A stretch of 64,000 bases of DNA from Leptospira broomii serovar Hurstbridge str. 5399 (GCF_000243715.2 NZ_AHMO02000008.1:2088001-2152000), one strand, 5' to 3'. Counted from the stretch's first letter, positions 32,842 to 42,800 are shown. The notes: generated by a model not told the origin, from the letters alone. Numbers and translations: made by a program.

Positions 32842-34011
32842 TCAGGAGGCACGTAAGCTCATTAGTCTTTTATACTGTTGGCTCAATACGTCTAAGTTTT
32901 TCTCTAATCTTTTTCTTTCGACTTCTTTGATCGCCTGGTTCTCAAATTCCAGTCCCAGATATAAATAACCTTTTTCGTCCTTATTCCACCACCGAATTGT
33001 TGCAGTGACCGGAAGCGGTTTTTGGCGTTTGAACAGGATATCCAATTCGAGCTTTTGTCTTTTGGGTAAGGTTTCGATCAATTTCCTTTCCTGAATTCTA
33101 ATGCACATACCTGTACGTGAAATATCCATAATTTTGTACGAAGCCGTAGTTCGAAAAGTATTCCAGCTTCTTATAATATCCACGATTTCTTCCGCGAAAG
33201 ATCGTAGCTCGGGCAACTCTTCTTTATCAATTCTACGATCGGAATTTTTTATCCAAATGACTCCTAAGGAAACGGGTTCATTACGATGATCTTTATAGAT
33301 TATCGGAAGAATTAATTCGGATTTGATACCTTCATCTTTATATCTCTGCATAATCACCGGAAGATGATTGTTTACTTCGCCTTCGAAATTTAGTAGAGAT
33401 GGATCCTGGGACCGGAAACTTTCGATCTTGGAAGTATCTTCTATGAAAAGGGTCTTCATGGTTTTTCTGACGATTTCTAATTTCGCATCTTGACTCTGTT
33501 TAAAAACTTGGACCTTTACGTGCTCGAATCGGCCGTTTTGTAATCGTTCCTGGTATTTTGCGAAAATTTCGTTAACTATATTCGGAATTTTAAACTTCTC
33601 GGGATCCGTAAATGATTTGTAAGTAAGAATATTGCTAGCAAATCCGACCTCAACCGGTACAGGCATTCTTTCTTCCTTCCTGGCCGCGGTCGCGATGCCC
33701 AAGCCCTTCAGCCTGAAATAATAGTTATAATCCTCCGCCTCTCCTTCGTAAACGCAATCTAATTGAATGTATTTCGAGAACGCTTTGAAAAAGGATAAAG
33801 GGTTTCCTTTTGTTAGGCTTATGCCTGTGGGGATGTTGACGAGAATTTTATCTTCATTCTCAAAGCATGCCGTAATTATCGCTTCGAAAAAGAAGGGCTC
33901 TTTTTTAATATATAGATTTTGATTTAAAAGGTAGGTATTGATTGCTTGGAATCTTTGTTCGCGATTCGGGAGAAAGTTTAAATCTCGATGATCAATGTGT
34001 TGGTAGTCCAT
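32842..34011 (-). CDS. DUF1577/PilZ domain protein
   Basis: About 389 residues. It resembles the leptospiral DUF1577 proteins: an N-terminal globular region (MDYQHIDHRDLNFLPNREQRFQAINTYL), a central region (residues 190-280), and a C-terminal PilZ-like beta-barrel (YKIMDISRTGMCIRI, matching DxSxxG; LELDILFKRQKPLPVTATIRWW; YLYLGLEF). The RxxxR half of the c-di-GMP motif is not clear, so binding of c-di-GMP is uncertain. The ATG at 34011 is preferred to 34029. The gene is monocistronic, with a 185-base AT-rich gap upstream where I see no gene. Confidence 0.75.
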   Translation of the reverse strand: MDYQHIDHRDLNFLPNREQRFQAINTYLLNQNLYIKKEPFFFEAIITACFENEDKILVNIPTGISLTKGNPLSFFKAFSKYIQLDCVYEGEAEDYNYYFRLKGLGIATAARKEERMPVPVEVGFASNILTYKSFTDPEKFKIPNIVNEIFAKYQERLQNGRFEHVKVQVFKQSQDAKLEIVRKTMKTLFIEDTSKIESFRSQDPSLLNFEGEVNNHLPVIMQRYKDEGIKSELILPIIYKDHRNEPVSLGVIWIKNSDRRIDKEELPELRSFAEEIVDIIRSWNTFRTTASYKIMDISRTGMCIRIQERKLIETLPKRQKLELDILFKRQKPLPVTATIRWWNKDEKGYLYLGLEFENQAIKEVERKRLEKNLDVLSQQYKRLMSLRAS

Positions 34012-34214
34012 TTTCCGTAACTTTAGCAATAAATTTAACGAGTGATTTGCTTCGATTTTTGCTTAAACTTAAGATAGATAGACGAGACACAATGTCGAAT
34101 TCAGACATCCGAAACTTTGATATTAAGCAAGAGTAGGTTACCTTTTTTAATAAAAAATAAAAGTAACTGTAAGAAAAACGAATTCTTTTACTTAAGAATC
34201 GAACGCTAATTTGT

Positions 34215-35384
34215 TTATAGTTTCGATCCGCTAAATTCCAAAATTTTGGATTGTACTTTAGGATCGTTTAATAATTCGGAATGTCCTAGTTCGGATTCAA
34301 AGAGCTCGTACGGTAGCCCTTCCGGCGGCAACGCACTCTCTGCGGTAACTCGGCCATCCCCATTTACTCTTTTGGAAGCGCGGAAATCCCAAGTCCATCC
34401 TTGCGCGTCTTTGGAACCCAGTAAAACGCGTAACGTAGGTCGATTCGTAGATCTAATTACCAGGGCCGGCGGATACTTTGTCCCTTTTTTAGGAGACAAG
34501 GAATCTCGAAACGACCTCGCTTTATCTAAACGGGTTTGAAACTCGGTTAAGGTAGGGACAGGATTGCAGGATGCAGTTTTACTAAAAACTCCCAACTCAT
34601 GTTCTTTCCAAAAAGAGGCTTCGAAGAAGCGGGTCGGAAGGGATTCTCCATTCTTATTTTGTAAAACGTCCTTAGTATCAAATGAGGATTCACGAGGAAA
34701 GAAAGTATACACGCTGATAAACGAAGACGCGACGCAGGGGCCCATAATTTTTCCGTTCAGTCCGGTTGATTGATCTAAAGTTAAATCTTCCATAAATCCG
34801 ATTCCGGAGCGAAAAGGGGCGCCTACGAACACCGCTTTAGCAATCAAATCGGGTCGACGGTTTAAAACGCTCAGAGTGAGAGTGCCACCGTTACTATGTC
34901 CGATAATGACGGGGGATTTGCCGTCATTGCTTTTCTTTATTTGGGCCAAATAGAGTTCGAGTTGAGAGGAGGTATCTCCGTTATCCTTTCTCCAGTCATA
35001 AGGGAAAACATAAGGAATCCAATTTTTTTCGGAGATCATTCGATCCAGCCAAGGCGCGTAAACTTTTACGTCTAATAAGACCGGTATTGCCGTAACTGAA
35101 CGCAAGACGTCGCCCGGTTGAATTTCATCGTTTTCGCGCAGGATAAGGTCGGGCGAAGAGAATGCGAGAGCTTGCGAAGGGCTTAACCAAACTTTTCCTT
35201 TAGAAGAAATTAATTCCGAGCCTTTATATCCCGGGACGAAAACGATCGGAGTCGATTCGGGTAAAATAAGTTCGACAGGTTTTAGGAGTCTCGGACCGCT
35301 ATGATTTTTTTCTCCTCCCGAACAGGTCAGTAGAGGAAAAGAGAATAAAAGTAGAGACAATAAAACGCGTTTCGCATTTGCCAT
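34215..35384 (-). CDS. LCAT-like alpha/beta hydrolase lipoprotein
   Basis: A 389-residue exported hydrolase. MANAKRVLLSLLLFSFPLLTC ends in a lipobox with Cys21. TPIVFVPGYKGSELI is the oxyanion region of lecithin:cholesterol acyltransferase/lipase-like enzymes. YDWRKD and SPVIIGHSNGGTLTLSVL (GHSNG nucleophile elbow) follow, and a late ELGHSELL could supply the catalytic His. It is probably a surface or periplasmic lipase/esterase acting on glycerophospholipids or sterol esters. No operon partner is visible. Confidence 0.85.
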   Translation of the reverse strand: MANAKRVLLSLLLFSFPLLTCSGGEKNHSGPRLLKPVELILPESTPIVFVPGYKGSELISSKGKVWLSPSQALAFSSPDLILRENDEIQPGDVLRSVTAIPVLLDVKVYAPWLDRMISEKNWIPYVFPYDWRKDNGDTSSQLELYLAQIKKSNDGKSPVIIGHSNGGTLTLSVLNRRPDLIAKAVFVGAPFRSGIGFMEDLTLDQSTGLNGKIMGPCVASSFISVYTFFPRESSFDTKDVLQNKNGESLPTRFFEASFWKEHELGVFSKTASCNPVPTLTEFQTRLDKARSFRDSLSPKKGTKYPPALVIRSTNRPTLRVLLGSKDAQGWTWDFRASKRVNGDGRVTAESALPPEGLPYELFESELGHSELLNDPKVQSKILEFSGSKL

Positions 35385-35549
35385 GAGGGTTAGACTCTCA
35401 TTATGACAAAAGATTGTCGAATTGATTTTTAAAAAAGAAGTTATTGCCGTTCCCGATCTTCGGAAACGAAAAAAATTAAGCTGGATGCGGACCGAGTGAA
35501 TGTTAGAGTAAGGTAGAAAGTTCTTAAGGACTCATATCGGACTATTTAC

Positions 35550-37442
35550 GTGGACCGGGAATTAGAGATATTTTACCGCGCAATTTTCGAACAGTCGCCG
35601 ACAGGTTTTATTCTCTTGAATCGCGAAGGTAAAATCGCGGATGTGAACGAAGCTACTCTTCAAATTCTTAAAGCGACAAGGGCCGATCTAATAGGCGTTT
35701 CTTTCTTAAGTTTAAAAGATAAGAATATGATCGCCATCTTGGAGAAATCGCTTTCGGGCAAAACTCAGCAATACGAAGGTCCTTATTTCACGACCGTTTC
35801 CAAAATGACCATTCAGATCGCCTTGAGAGCCGCTCCGATCTTTGACTATTTCAATCGCATAAACGGAGTTGTTTTAACTTTCGAAGATATTACAAAAAGA
35901 AAAAATACCGAGAAGAAACTCGCAAGGAATCTATCAAAAAGGATCGAGATGCAAAGAGCTCTTAGGGAAAAGGAGCTGAAATTCAGAGCATTATTCGAAG
36001 CCGCCGGGGATGCAATTTTTCTAATGGATGAAAGATTCTTTCTAGAATGTAATCGAAAGACGGAAGAAATTTTCGGATGTCAAAAAGAAGATATTATCGG
36101 ACATTCTCCCGTCGATTTTTCTCCGGAGTTTCAACCTGATGGAACCTTTTCGTTGGAAAAAGCGGCTGACAAGATCAGCTTAGCGTTTGCCGGCAAGCCC
36201 CAGACTTTCGAATGGCTTCATTGTAAAAAGGATAGAACGAATTTCGACGCGGAAGTGACTCTTAACTCCGTGACAGTGGGCGGTAAACGTTTATTGCAAG
36301 CTATTGTGAGGGATATATCGGAGAGAAAGAAATCCGAAGAGCAAATTCGAAAACTCAACGAAGAATTGGAAATGAAGGTTTTACTTAGAACCGAGCAGCT
36401 TAATGCAAGCAATAATTATCTCGAACATACGAATCTAAACTTAAGATCCGCTCTTTTGGAATTAAAATCGACTCAGGCGCAATTGGTCCAGTCGGAAAAA
36501 ATGGCGGTCCTGGGGCAATTGATCGCCGGCATCGCTCATGAAGTAAATACGCCTTTGGGAGCGATCATATCCTCAAACGAAGGCATCCAAAGTGTCTTTC
36601 GGGAAGGATGGGAATCGTTTCTAGCGGAATATTCCCGATTCGACGAAATCGAAAAAAAACTTTGGAGAAATTTATTTTCAAAGGGAAGCATACTTCCCGA
36701 ATTTTACGACTCGATCGAGGAACGAAGAAAGCGTAAAGCGATCCGCGATCGATTAAAAGCTTCGGGGTTTTCCAAAACTGATTCTTTATCGGATAATCTA
36801 GCGGAACTCGGTATTCATCTGGAAGACCTGCCGGAAATCATTAAGGACGTTCCGAAGGAAAGGTTTCATTTCGTAGTCGCAAATGCGGTTCATTTGTCCG
36901 GTATTTTCCGACAAAGTAACGTTATTCGAGAGGCTGCACACAAGGCTTCGCAGGTAATCCGCGCATTGAAAACATACGTATATCAGGATCACGCAGGCGC
37001 CTCGGAAGTTAATGTTCCGGAGCAGCTCGATTTAGTTCTTACATTATATTATAATAAACTAAAACATGGAGTGGAAATTGTCCGAAAATTTTCGGAACCT
37101 TCTTTAGCTTACGGGCAGGCCGATCAATTAACGCAAGTCTGGGCTAACTTGATTAATAATGCCTTCCAAGCGATTTCCTATAAGGGTCGGTTAGAAATCG
37201 AAACCCAAAAAGAAGGAAATTATTTGAACGTACTAATTACCGACAATGGTCCTGGCATTCCGCCGGAAATACAGGATAAAATCTTCGAACCCTTTTTTAC
37301 CACAAAGGCAAAAGGGGAGGGAAGCGGCCTAGGACTTGATATCTGCAGAAAGATTGTGGAAAGTCATAAAGGTAAAATAGAAGTGGAGTCGAGAGTAGGT
37401 AAAACTACGTTTAAAGTCATCTTACCTTCCCATCCTAAATGA
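35550..37442 (+). CDS. PAS-PAS sensor histidine kinase with enlarged dimerisation domain
   Basis: A 630-residue soluble kinase. PAS domain 1 spans residues 5-115 ([22 protein letters not shown]) and PAS domain 2 about 140-260 ([28 protein letters not shown]). A coiled coil is followed by the H box [18 protein letters not shown] (His330) and HATPase_c ([31 protein letters not shown]). From His330 to the N-box Asn (about 537) is some 207 residues, roughly 95 more than usual; the extra segment (about 345-440) is charged and helical. No membrane segment and no receiver domain. The start is GTG 35550 without a clear Shine-Dalgarno sequence. Confidence 0.88.
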   Translation: MDRELEIFYRAIFEQSPTGFILLNREGKIADVNEATLQILKATRADLIGVSFLSLKDKNMIAILEKSLSGKTQQYEGPYFTTVSKMTIQIALRAAPIFDYFNRINGVVLTFEDITKRKNTEKKLARNLSKRIEMQRALREKELKFRALFEAAGDAIFLMDERFFLECNRKTEEIFGCQKEDIIGHSPVDFSPEFQPDGTFSLEKAADKISLAFAGKPQTFEWLHCKKDRTNFDAEVTLNSVTVGGKRLLQAIVRDISERKKSEEQIRKLNEELEMKVLLRTEQLNASNNYLEHTNLNLRSALLELKSTQAQLVQSEKMAVLGQLIAGIAHEVNTPLGAIISSNEGIQSVFREGWESFLAEYSRFDEIEKKLWRNLFSKGSILPEFYDSIEERRKRKAIRDRLKASGFSKTDSLSDNLAELGIHLEDLPEIIKDVPKERFHFVVANAVHLSGIFRQSNVIREAAHKASQVIRALKTYVYQDHAGASEVNVPEQLDLVLTLYYNKLKHGVEIVRKFSEPSLAYGQADQLTQVWANLINNAFQAISYKGRLEIETQKEGNYLNVLITDNGPGIPPEIQDKIFEPFFTTKAKGEGSGLGLDICRKIVESHKGKIEVESRVGKTTFKVILPSHPK

Positions 37443-37505
37443 TGAATTTTTATAGACACTTCCTGGGATATAGGTTCATTATTGTGCGATTAGGAGGTTG
37501 ATGTT

Positions 37506-37892
37506 TTGAAAAATATCATCGTAAGAGTTTTCTTGTTCGGCTTTTTGGTTTGGCTGATCCCGTTCGTCGTCGCTTTTGGATTTTATACTCCGGAAGGTAA
37601 GCTGCAGACGGACATTTTCCTGTTTAAGACTGTGATGATTTTAGTCGGAAATGCGACGGGTTGCTATTTCTTATTTTTACTTTCGAAACGTGTTACTCTT
37701 CCCGCATTGAGACCCTTCACAATCATCGGCGTCATTTGGTTATTGGAAAATTTGGGATTGGATATGTTGATTCTTATTCCGATGTCTAAGATGAATTTAC
37801 CCGATTATTTTATTCAAATCGGACTTAGGTATTTCGTAATTCTCTTCGTTTCCGCTACGGTTGGGGCTGCGATCGACTCTTCCAGACGATAA
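37506..37892 (+). CDS. Small membrane protein of unknown function
   Basis: A 128-residue protein with four hydrophobic helices (residues 5-25, 40-60, 70-92, 105-122). I do not recognise the family. The TTG start at 37506 is well supported by TAGGAGG at 37491-37497. An ATG at 37501 in another frame reads only two codons before TGA and overlaps the TTG start. The gene follows the PAS kinase by 63 bases on the same strand and may be co-transcribed. Confidence 0.65.
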   Translation: MKNIIVRVFLFGFLVWLIPFVVAFGFYTPEGKLQTDIFLFKTVMILVGNATGCYFLFLLSKRVTLPALRPFTIIGVIWLLENLGLDMLILIPMSKMNLPDYFIQIGLRYFVILFVSATVGAAIDSSRR

Positions 37893-37934
37893 AATTTCGT
37901 CTTCGTTTATCTACCGTATAAGCGAAGCGAAATT
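37893..37934 (+). other. Imperfect hairpin after the small membrane protein
   Basis: AATTTCG (37893-37899) pairs with CGAAATT (37928-37934), with further internal pairs TTCG/CGAA and TTAT/ATAA. No U-tract follows on either strand, so it is at best a weak terminator or an mRNA 3' stabiliser. Confidence 0.3.
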
Positions 37935-38051
37935 CGGTGATGCATCGAATCATTATCTTAAACTACGGTAATCGCTTATCCGACTTGAAACCGTTTTTTA
38001 CGGAAACGAAGATCGCGTCGGATATCGATTGTAACTTACGGTCTATCGAAT

Positions 38052-38669
38052 TTATTTTTTGACAGGAATATCCTTGCCTTTAACAAAACCCGGGCGTGCT
38101 CCTAATTTCTCTAGCCAGTCCTTTATTTTCGGAAACTCATCAATAGAAACTTCGGCCCAAGTATGTCCCGCAACCCAAGGCCAGGTCGCGATGTCCGCGA
38201 TCGATATTTCTTTACCGGCCAGAAATTCAGACTCGTGCAAGCGGCGCTCCAATACTGAATACAGCCGTTTGGTTTCATTTTGGTATCTTTGGATCGCAAA
38301 TGGAATTTTTTCGGGTGCCGATCTTAGAAAGAAATTGGCCTGACCTTGCATAGGACCAATGCCCCCCATCTGAAACATCAGCCATTGCATAGCAACCGAC
38401 CTTTCTTTCGGATCTTTAGACAGGAACTTCCCCGTCTTTTCGGCAAGATAAACCAGTATCGCTCCGGATTCAAAGACTATAAAATCTCCGTTGTCACGAT
38501 CGACAATCGTAGGAATTCTTCCGTTCGGGTTCATTTTTAAATACCATTCTTCCTTTTGCTCCAATTTGTTCAAGTCGATGGGATGGACCGTATATGGAAT
38601 TCCTATTTCTTCCAACATTATGGAAACTTTTCGGCCATTCGGCGTGGAAGCCGTATATAAATCGATCAA
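38052..38669 (-). CDS. Glutathione S-transferase, Nu/YfcG-like
   Basis: A 205-residue glutathione S-transferase. The thioredoxin-like N domain starts [24 protein letters not shown], very like E. coli Yfc[18 protein letters not shown] and [15 protein letters not shown] are the glutathione-binding strand and helix. The helical C domain contains [11 protein letters not shown] with the conserved Asp. YfcG-type enzymes reduce disulfides using glutathione. It sits next to a MAPEG protein and a thioesterase on the same strand, suggesting a detoxification cluster. Confidence 0.9.
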   Translation of the reverse strand: MIDLYTASTPNGRKVSIMLEEIGIPYTVHPIDLNKLEQKEEWYLKMNPNGRIPTIVDRDNGDFIVFESGAILVYLAEKTGKFLSKDPKERSVAMQWLMFQMGGIGPMQGQANFFLRSAPEKIPFAIQRYQNETKRLYSVLERRLHESEFLAGKEISIADIATWPWVAGHTWAEVSIDEFPKIKDWLEKLGARPGFVKGKDIPVKK

Positions 38670-38769
38670 TGGTATTCTCCTCTATACCGGATTAGACTCG
38701 ATTCGGAGTCGACCGAATTAGCAAAAGATAAACTCGTCTAGAACTCGTTGTCAGAATCGGTTTTTCAAC

Positions 38770-39204
38770 CTAAATACTTGTCAGAACCGAATGAACTATG
38801 TGTCCTGAGAGCGCAAACATCACTGCGATTCCTAGGTCGTAAGCCAAATGTCGCCAAGGTTGTGCTTGCTTTAGATAAGCGATCGTATGCGCAATTCTGG
38901 AAAAAACAAACAGGGATGCGTAGGCGGCGGTACCTTCCGCCCAAGAATTGAGTAGGATGTAACCGATCAGCAAGAATAAAAAAATCGGAATATTCTCCAA
39001 ATCGTTTCGGAAGATTTTTTGGACAAGAACTGCAATATGGTTATCTTCTTTGGTGGGTTCGGATTTGGCAAAGAACGCGGCGTCTTCCGCCATCGTAAAT
39101 GATTTCGTCTTTAAGCGATAATAGCCTTGAATGATCGAGTTTGTTAACAACTTTAAGAAAAGAGCAACTGTCGTAAGCGCATATATTTTCCAAGAATAGT
39201 CCAT
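38770..39204 (-). CDS. MAPEG family membrane protein (microsomal GST/PGES-like)
   Basis: A 144-residue protein with four membrane helices. Family signatures are RNDLENIPIFLFL, the conserved glutathione-site region, and FSRIAHTIAYLKQAQPWRHLAYDLG. These match microsomal glutathione transferase 1 and prostaglandin E synthase 1. It would conjugate or reduce lipophilic electrophiles with glutathione at the membrane. It is 100 bases upstream of the soluble glutathione transferase on the same strand. Confidence 0.88.
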   Translation of the reverse strand: MDYSWKIYALTTVALFLKLLTNSIIQGYYRLKTKSFTMAEDAAFFAKSEPTKEDNHIAVLVQKIFRNDLENIPIFLFLLIGYILLNSWAEGTAAYASLFVFSRIAHTIAYLKQAQPWRHLAYDLGIAVMFALSGHIVHSVLTSI

Positions 39205-39253
39205 ACAATTTCTCCTAATCGTAGATGGGAAACGAATTACGCTTTTGAAACAG

Positions 39254-39853
39254 TTAAGCGTTTTCGAGCGTTTGCCCTTGTTGCTTTGCTTTTTCCTTCC
39301 TTAATCGTTTTCGGATTTCCTTTCCTCGTTTCTGGTTTTCCTCTAAAACTTTCGAGATAGTTTCAACAGGAAACACTGTACCTTGGAACATTCTAGCAAA
39401 GACTTTCTCGGGCATATCATACCAACGAGCTTTGGAAGAAAGAAGAAGCTCCCCGGTTTTCTTGAGATGAACCGTTCCTTTCGTGTATAATCTTCTTCTA
39501 CGAACCATCGTAACCCAACAGCGTACCTCTATCTCCGCGCCTAACGGACAGGCTTTCAGATATCGCATGTACAACTGATCGGTCATTACGAAATGACCTA
39601 AATGAAAACAAAGGACTCCTTGAGCTTCGTCCATTAATGTGGCGAGTGCGCCGCCGTGAGTATAACCCGGTGCACCTTCGAATCCTTTTTCCATAACGAA
39701 ACTAAATCGGACTTCTCCGGTCGGCTCGTGGAAAGGGAAACTTGCATGCAAACCTTTCGGGTTTTCAGGACCGCAACCGAAGCAGTTTTTATGATGCCAA
39801 TCTTGGCCGTTTTGACTAGCTTTGATTTGTCGATAGAGTTGATCTTCTAACAT
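39254..39853 (-). CDS. PaaI-like hotdog-fold thioesterase
   Basis: A 199-residue hotdog protein. NCFGCGPENPKGLH and GYTHGGALATLMDEAQG are the THEM4/PaaI-type signatures; the latter contains the helix with the acidic residue that activates water. A C-terminal Lys/Arg-rich tail of about 40 residues follows the domain. It probably hydrolyses acyl-CoA thioesters. ATG 39853 has GGAG eight bases upstream; the frame is open to 39919 without support. It lies 49 bases upstream of the MAPEG gene and is likely the first gene of the cluster. Confidence 0.85.
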   Translation of the reverse strand: MLEDQLYRQIKASQNGQDWHHKNCFGCGPENPKGLHASFPFHEPTGEVRFSFVMEKGFEGAPGYTHGGALATLMDEAQGVLCFHLGHFVMTDQLYMRYLKACPLGAEIEVRCWVTMVRRRRLYTKGTVHLKKTGELLLSSKARWYDMPEKVFARMFQGTVFPVETISKVLEENQKRGKEIRKRLRKEKAKQQGQTLENA

Positions 39854-40058
39854 GAATAGGCTCCGTTTTGCGGAAAATGCGGATTGATACCATGGAAAAA
39901 CGAGTCCAAACACGGACAAGGAGTAAATCGCTTCCGTTTAAATCATGCAACCTAACGAACAGCGATAAGTCTTATTAAAACGACGGATCGAAAATATCGG
40001 TAAACGGTTTCGACGCCAAACGATTTATATGTTCTTTCTTTTTGTGAATGATATTCCC

Positions 40059-40086
40059 TTGACCTAGCGCTTCGCTCTTCTATTCT
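40059..40086 (+). promoter_or_regulatory. Candidate sigma-70 promoter of the alcohol dehydrogenase gene
   Basis: TTGACC at 40059-40064 and TATTCT at 40081-40086 are separated by 16 bases. The start codon is 27 bases further, giving a short leader with GGAG at 40103-40106. Confidence 0.5.
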
Positions 40087-40112
40087 ACGTAGCGTCGTAC
40101 TTGGAGTTTGAA

Positions 40113-41144
40113 ATGAAAGCCGCAGTCTTAGAATCCGGAAAAAGATCTTTAGATATCAAGGAAGTTTCCGTTCCGTTGATGGAACCTACCTCCGTCAAAG
40201 TGAAAATCAGAGCCTGCGGGATTTGCGGTTCGGATATACATTTGGTTTTACATGGAACGTTAAAGTGCAGCCATTATCCCCAAATTCCGGGACATGAAGC
40301 CTCGGGTGTGGTGGAAGAAATCGGAGAAAGCGTTACTAAATTCAAAAAAGGTGATAGAGTTGTGATTGCGGCCGGAACGAGTTGCGGCGAATGCGTTCAT
40401 TGTCTGAATGGTCGCGAGAATCTCTGCAAGAATCTGGGCGTATTCGGTTTCGATCGAGCAGGAAGCTTTGCGGAATACAATGTCGTGGAAGAAAGATATC
40501 TCTATCATTTGCCCGATGCTATTCCGTTCGAGCAAGGAGCGATTCTTGCCGACGCTGTTTCCACGCCGTACAATGCCATCAAGTTTCGCGGTCAGATCGA
40601 GGATGGAGATACCGTTGCCATTTTCGGCTGCGGGGGCTTGGGAATTCATGCAGTCGCAATTGCTCGCGCACTTACTAGCGGAAATGTGATCGCGCTGGAT
40701 GTGGATCGAGGTGCGCTTAACAATGCTCTTGCTTACGGAGCAAACGAGGTGATAAATTTACGCGAAGTCAAAAATGCGGGTAAGACCTTAAAGGAAATCA
40801 CCAAAGGCGTGGATTTATTGGCCGATTTTTCCGGAAAATATTCAAATATCCAAGAATCTCTTCGTGCAATGAATTCGGGCGGAAGAATGGTTTTAGTAGG
40901 AATCGGAAGAGAGCCGTTAACTTTTGCGATTCCATTTTCCATCATCGAAAAACAGATTACGATCGCAGGTTCGTACGGATCCGATCGTAGAGCGATTCCG
41001 GAATTAATCGATTTGTATATGCAGGGAAAGCTGAATTTGACTAAGTCTATCACCGACGTTCGCAAGCTGGACGATATTAACGAAGGACTCCGTGATTTGG
41101 AAGATCGCAAAGGAAATCCGATACGCTTTATCATTTCTCCCTGA
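40113..41144 (+). CDS. Zinc-dependent alcohol dehydrogenase (MDR family)
   Basis: A 343-residue medium-chain dehydrogenase. Catalytic-zinc ligand candidates are Cys35, His61 and Glu62 (IRACGICGSDIH; PGHEASG). Four structural-zinc cysteines are Cys91, Cys94, Cys97 and Cys105 (CGECVHCLNGRENLC). The nucleotide-binding motif is IFGCGGLGIHAVAIA, followed by VIALDVDRG whose Asp suggests NAD preference. It oxidises an alcohol or polyol; the substrate is unknown. ATG 40113 is chosen over TTG 40101 because GGAG lies six bases upstream. It is divergent from the thioesterase cluster. Confidence 0.92.
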   Translation: MKAAVLESGKRSLDIKEVSVPLMEPTSVKVKIRACGICGSDIHLVLHGTLKCSHYPQIPGHEASGVVEEIGESVTKFKKGDRVVIAAGTSCGECVHCLNGRENLCKNLGVFGFDRAGSFAEYNVVEERYLYHLPDAIPFEQGAILADAVSTPYNAIKFRGQIEDGDTVAIFGCGGLGIHAVAIARALTSGNVIALDVDRGALNNALAYGANEVINLREVKNAGKTLKEITKGVDLLADFSGKYSNIQESLRAMNSGGRMVLVGIGREPLTFAIPFSIIEKQITIAGSYGSDRRAIPELIDLYMQGKLNLTKSITDVRKLDDINEGLRDLEDRKGNPIRFIISP

Positions 41145-41248
41145 TTTTACATTTTTCCCGAGAGAGTTTTTTCGACTTATTTTGAAGAATTGTGTTTTCC
41201 CGGAAACGTATCGATTGGGATCGTTACGTATTCAGAAAGGAAAACAGG

Positions 41249-42016
41249 ATGAGAATTTTCCTAGAATTTAAGGATTACCTTTTAACCCTTCGAACCTTTT
41301 GGTTTTTTTGGGTAATCAGAGTGATTCTTTCCGCCTACATAAGTTATACTTCGTTTATCATTTTTAGTTCTCTTCTAAATGGTGAGGGAGTCGATCGCTC
41401 GAATTTCCTATTTTCATTAGCTCAGACCGTTCAGTTATTCGTTTTAATCGGAACTTTTTTTTTGATTCGAAAGGATATGGATCCAGAAAGTCCGGTAACC
41501 ATGAAAGAGTTTTTTCTATTTCTACTTCGGGTGATGGGTCTCATACTGATATTAGTTTTATGCTTCGTTATTTTTTCCTTCGTACTTTCCTTATTCGGAG
41601 TCGGTGCGACTAGGGACATTCCCGACGAGGCGGTAGGAAAAAAAACGACGATTCAAGCGATTCGAGCTTTTTCGATTATGGTCGTCGTGATTCCGATTAT
41701 TACGTTTCTATTTTCCGTGCAGGTCGGCGCTTTAAAAGTTTTTCCAGGCTGGACGAATTTACGCGATGCGATAAAGGATCGTGAATTCCTACTCAGTTGG
41801 CTACTTACGCTTATCGTCAGTTTGGGGTCGTACGTTTTATCCTTCGCTCTTGCGGGAATTCCAGATGCGTCACAGTTGGAAACGGTTTATGAACATAGCC
41901 GAACTGCCGTCGTCGTGTATTCGATCCCAGCGTTATTTTACGAATTCCTTTACGCTCTCCCCGTATTCGCTTATCTTCGGAGCATGGATCGAAAGCGAGC
42001 GGAATCGAAACCATAA
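41249..42016 (+). CDS. Integral membrane protein, unknown family (first of a pair)
   Basis: A 255-residue protein with about six hydrophobic helices and a short basic C-terminal tail. ATG 41249 has AAAGGA about eight bases upstream; the frame is open to 41192. I do not recognise a family. The next gene has the same size and layout (N-terminal amphipathic segment, long interhelical loop, C-terminal tail), so the two may be distant relatives that form a hetero-oligomer. The gap between them is 17 bases. Confidence 0.65.
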   Translation: MRIFLEFKDYLLTLRTFWFFWVIRVILSAYISYTSFIIFSSLLNGEGVDRSNFLFSLAQTVQLFVLIGTFFLIRKDMDPESPVTMKEFFLFLLRVMGLILILVLCFVIFSFVLSLFGVGATRDIPDEAVGKKTTIQAIRAFSIMVVVIPIITFLFSVQVGALKVFPGWTNLRDAIKDREFLLSWLLTLIVSLGSYVLSFALAGIPDASQLETVYEHSRTAVVVYSIPALFYEFLYALPVFAYLRSMDRKRAESKP

Positions 42017-42033
42017 TCGAGGCTTTTGCATAA

Positions 42034-42792
42034 ATGCTTAAACAATATTTTCAATATATCACGAACCTTCGAAAAGTAAGAAACATCATAACTGTTCGAT
42101 CGTTATTATTAATTTCATCTATGTATATTCAGCCTATGCTGCAAGGAGGAAACGCTTTGGCAGTATTAGCCCTTGCGGCGATTTTTGTCGGGCTAATCGG
42201 AACTTACGCGGCAAACGGGTATGAAATTCGTGCAAACATGGAGTCGGATAAACAAACAACGTTAGGAAGCTATCTGAAGTTTTTTTTCCTGATGCTCGTA
42301 TTTAGTGCGGTTGTCGTCCTTATCGTCGATTTTGCGGCTAGTCCGTTTGTCGGTCCGCAATTAAAACCGTATTTGGAAAGTTACGTTAAGGATCCAAAAA
42401 CTCCGTTGCCTCCCGAACTTGAAAGGTTATACATTCTGCTTCCATTCGCTATAGGCTTGGTTTTGTTTACTCTAGTTCCGGTGCTGATCGCTAAAATAAG
42501 CGTTGTTCAGGGAATTTTGTCTTTCGGAAAATATTTGCGTAGAGCGGATTATATCCAGGCCGCTTGGACGTCCTACTTGGTGTTTTTCGTGCCTTTCTTC
42601 GTATTGTACATTCTATCTTCTTTTCCGAATTTCTTATCATCGTTCTTCGGGTTGCTTTTGATCCTGATTGTTATCTTTCTCTCCCTAACGTGGGACCTTA
42701 TATTACATTTTCCGGTTTTTTATATCGTAAAAAAAATCGAAGCCACGACAGATACGAGTCATGTTCCGGACGGTCCACCAGAATCAGGATAA
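42034..42792 (+). CDS. Integral membrane protein, unknown family (second of a pair)
   Basis: A 252-residue protein with about six hydrophobic helices, starting MLKQYFQYITNLRKVRN. A hydrophilic loop (about residues 110-130, SYVKDPKTPLPPELERLY) lies between helices. It is co-directional with the preceding membrane protein and convergent with the chemotaxis receptor that ends at 42801. No known family is recognised and no substrate can be suggested. Confidence 0.65.
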   Translation: MLKQYFQYITNLRKVRNIITVRSLLLISSMYIQPMLQGGNALAVLALAAIFVGLIGTYAANGYEIRANMESDKQTTLGSYLKFFFLMLVFSAVVVLIVDFAASPFVGPQLKPYLESYVKDPKTPLPPELERLYILLPFAIGLVLFTLVPVLIAKISVVQGILSFGKYLRRADYIQAAWTSYLVFFVPFFVLYILSSFPNFLSSFFGLLLILIVIFLSLTWDLILHFPVFYIVKKIEATTDTSHVPDGPPESG

Positions 42793-42800
42793 GCGAAATT

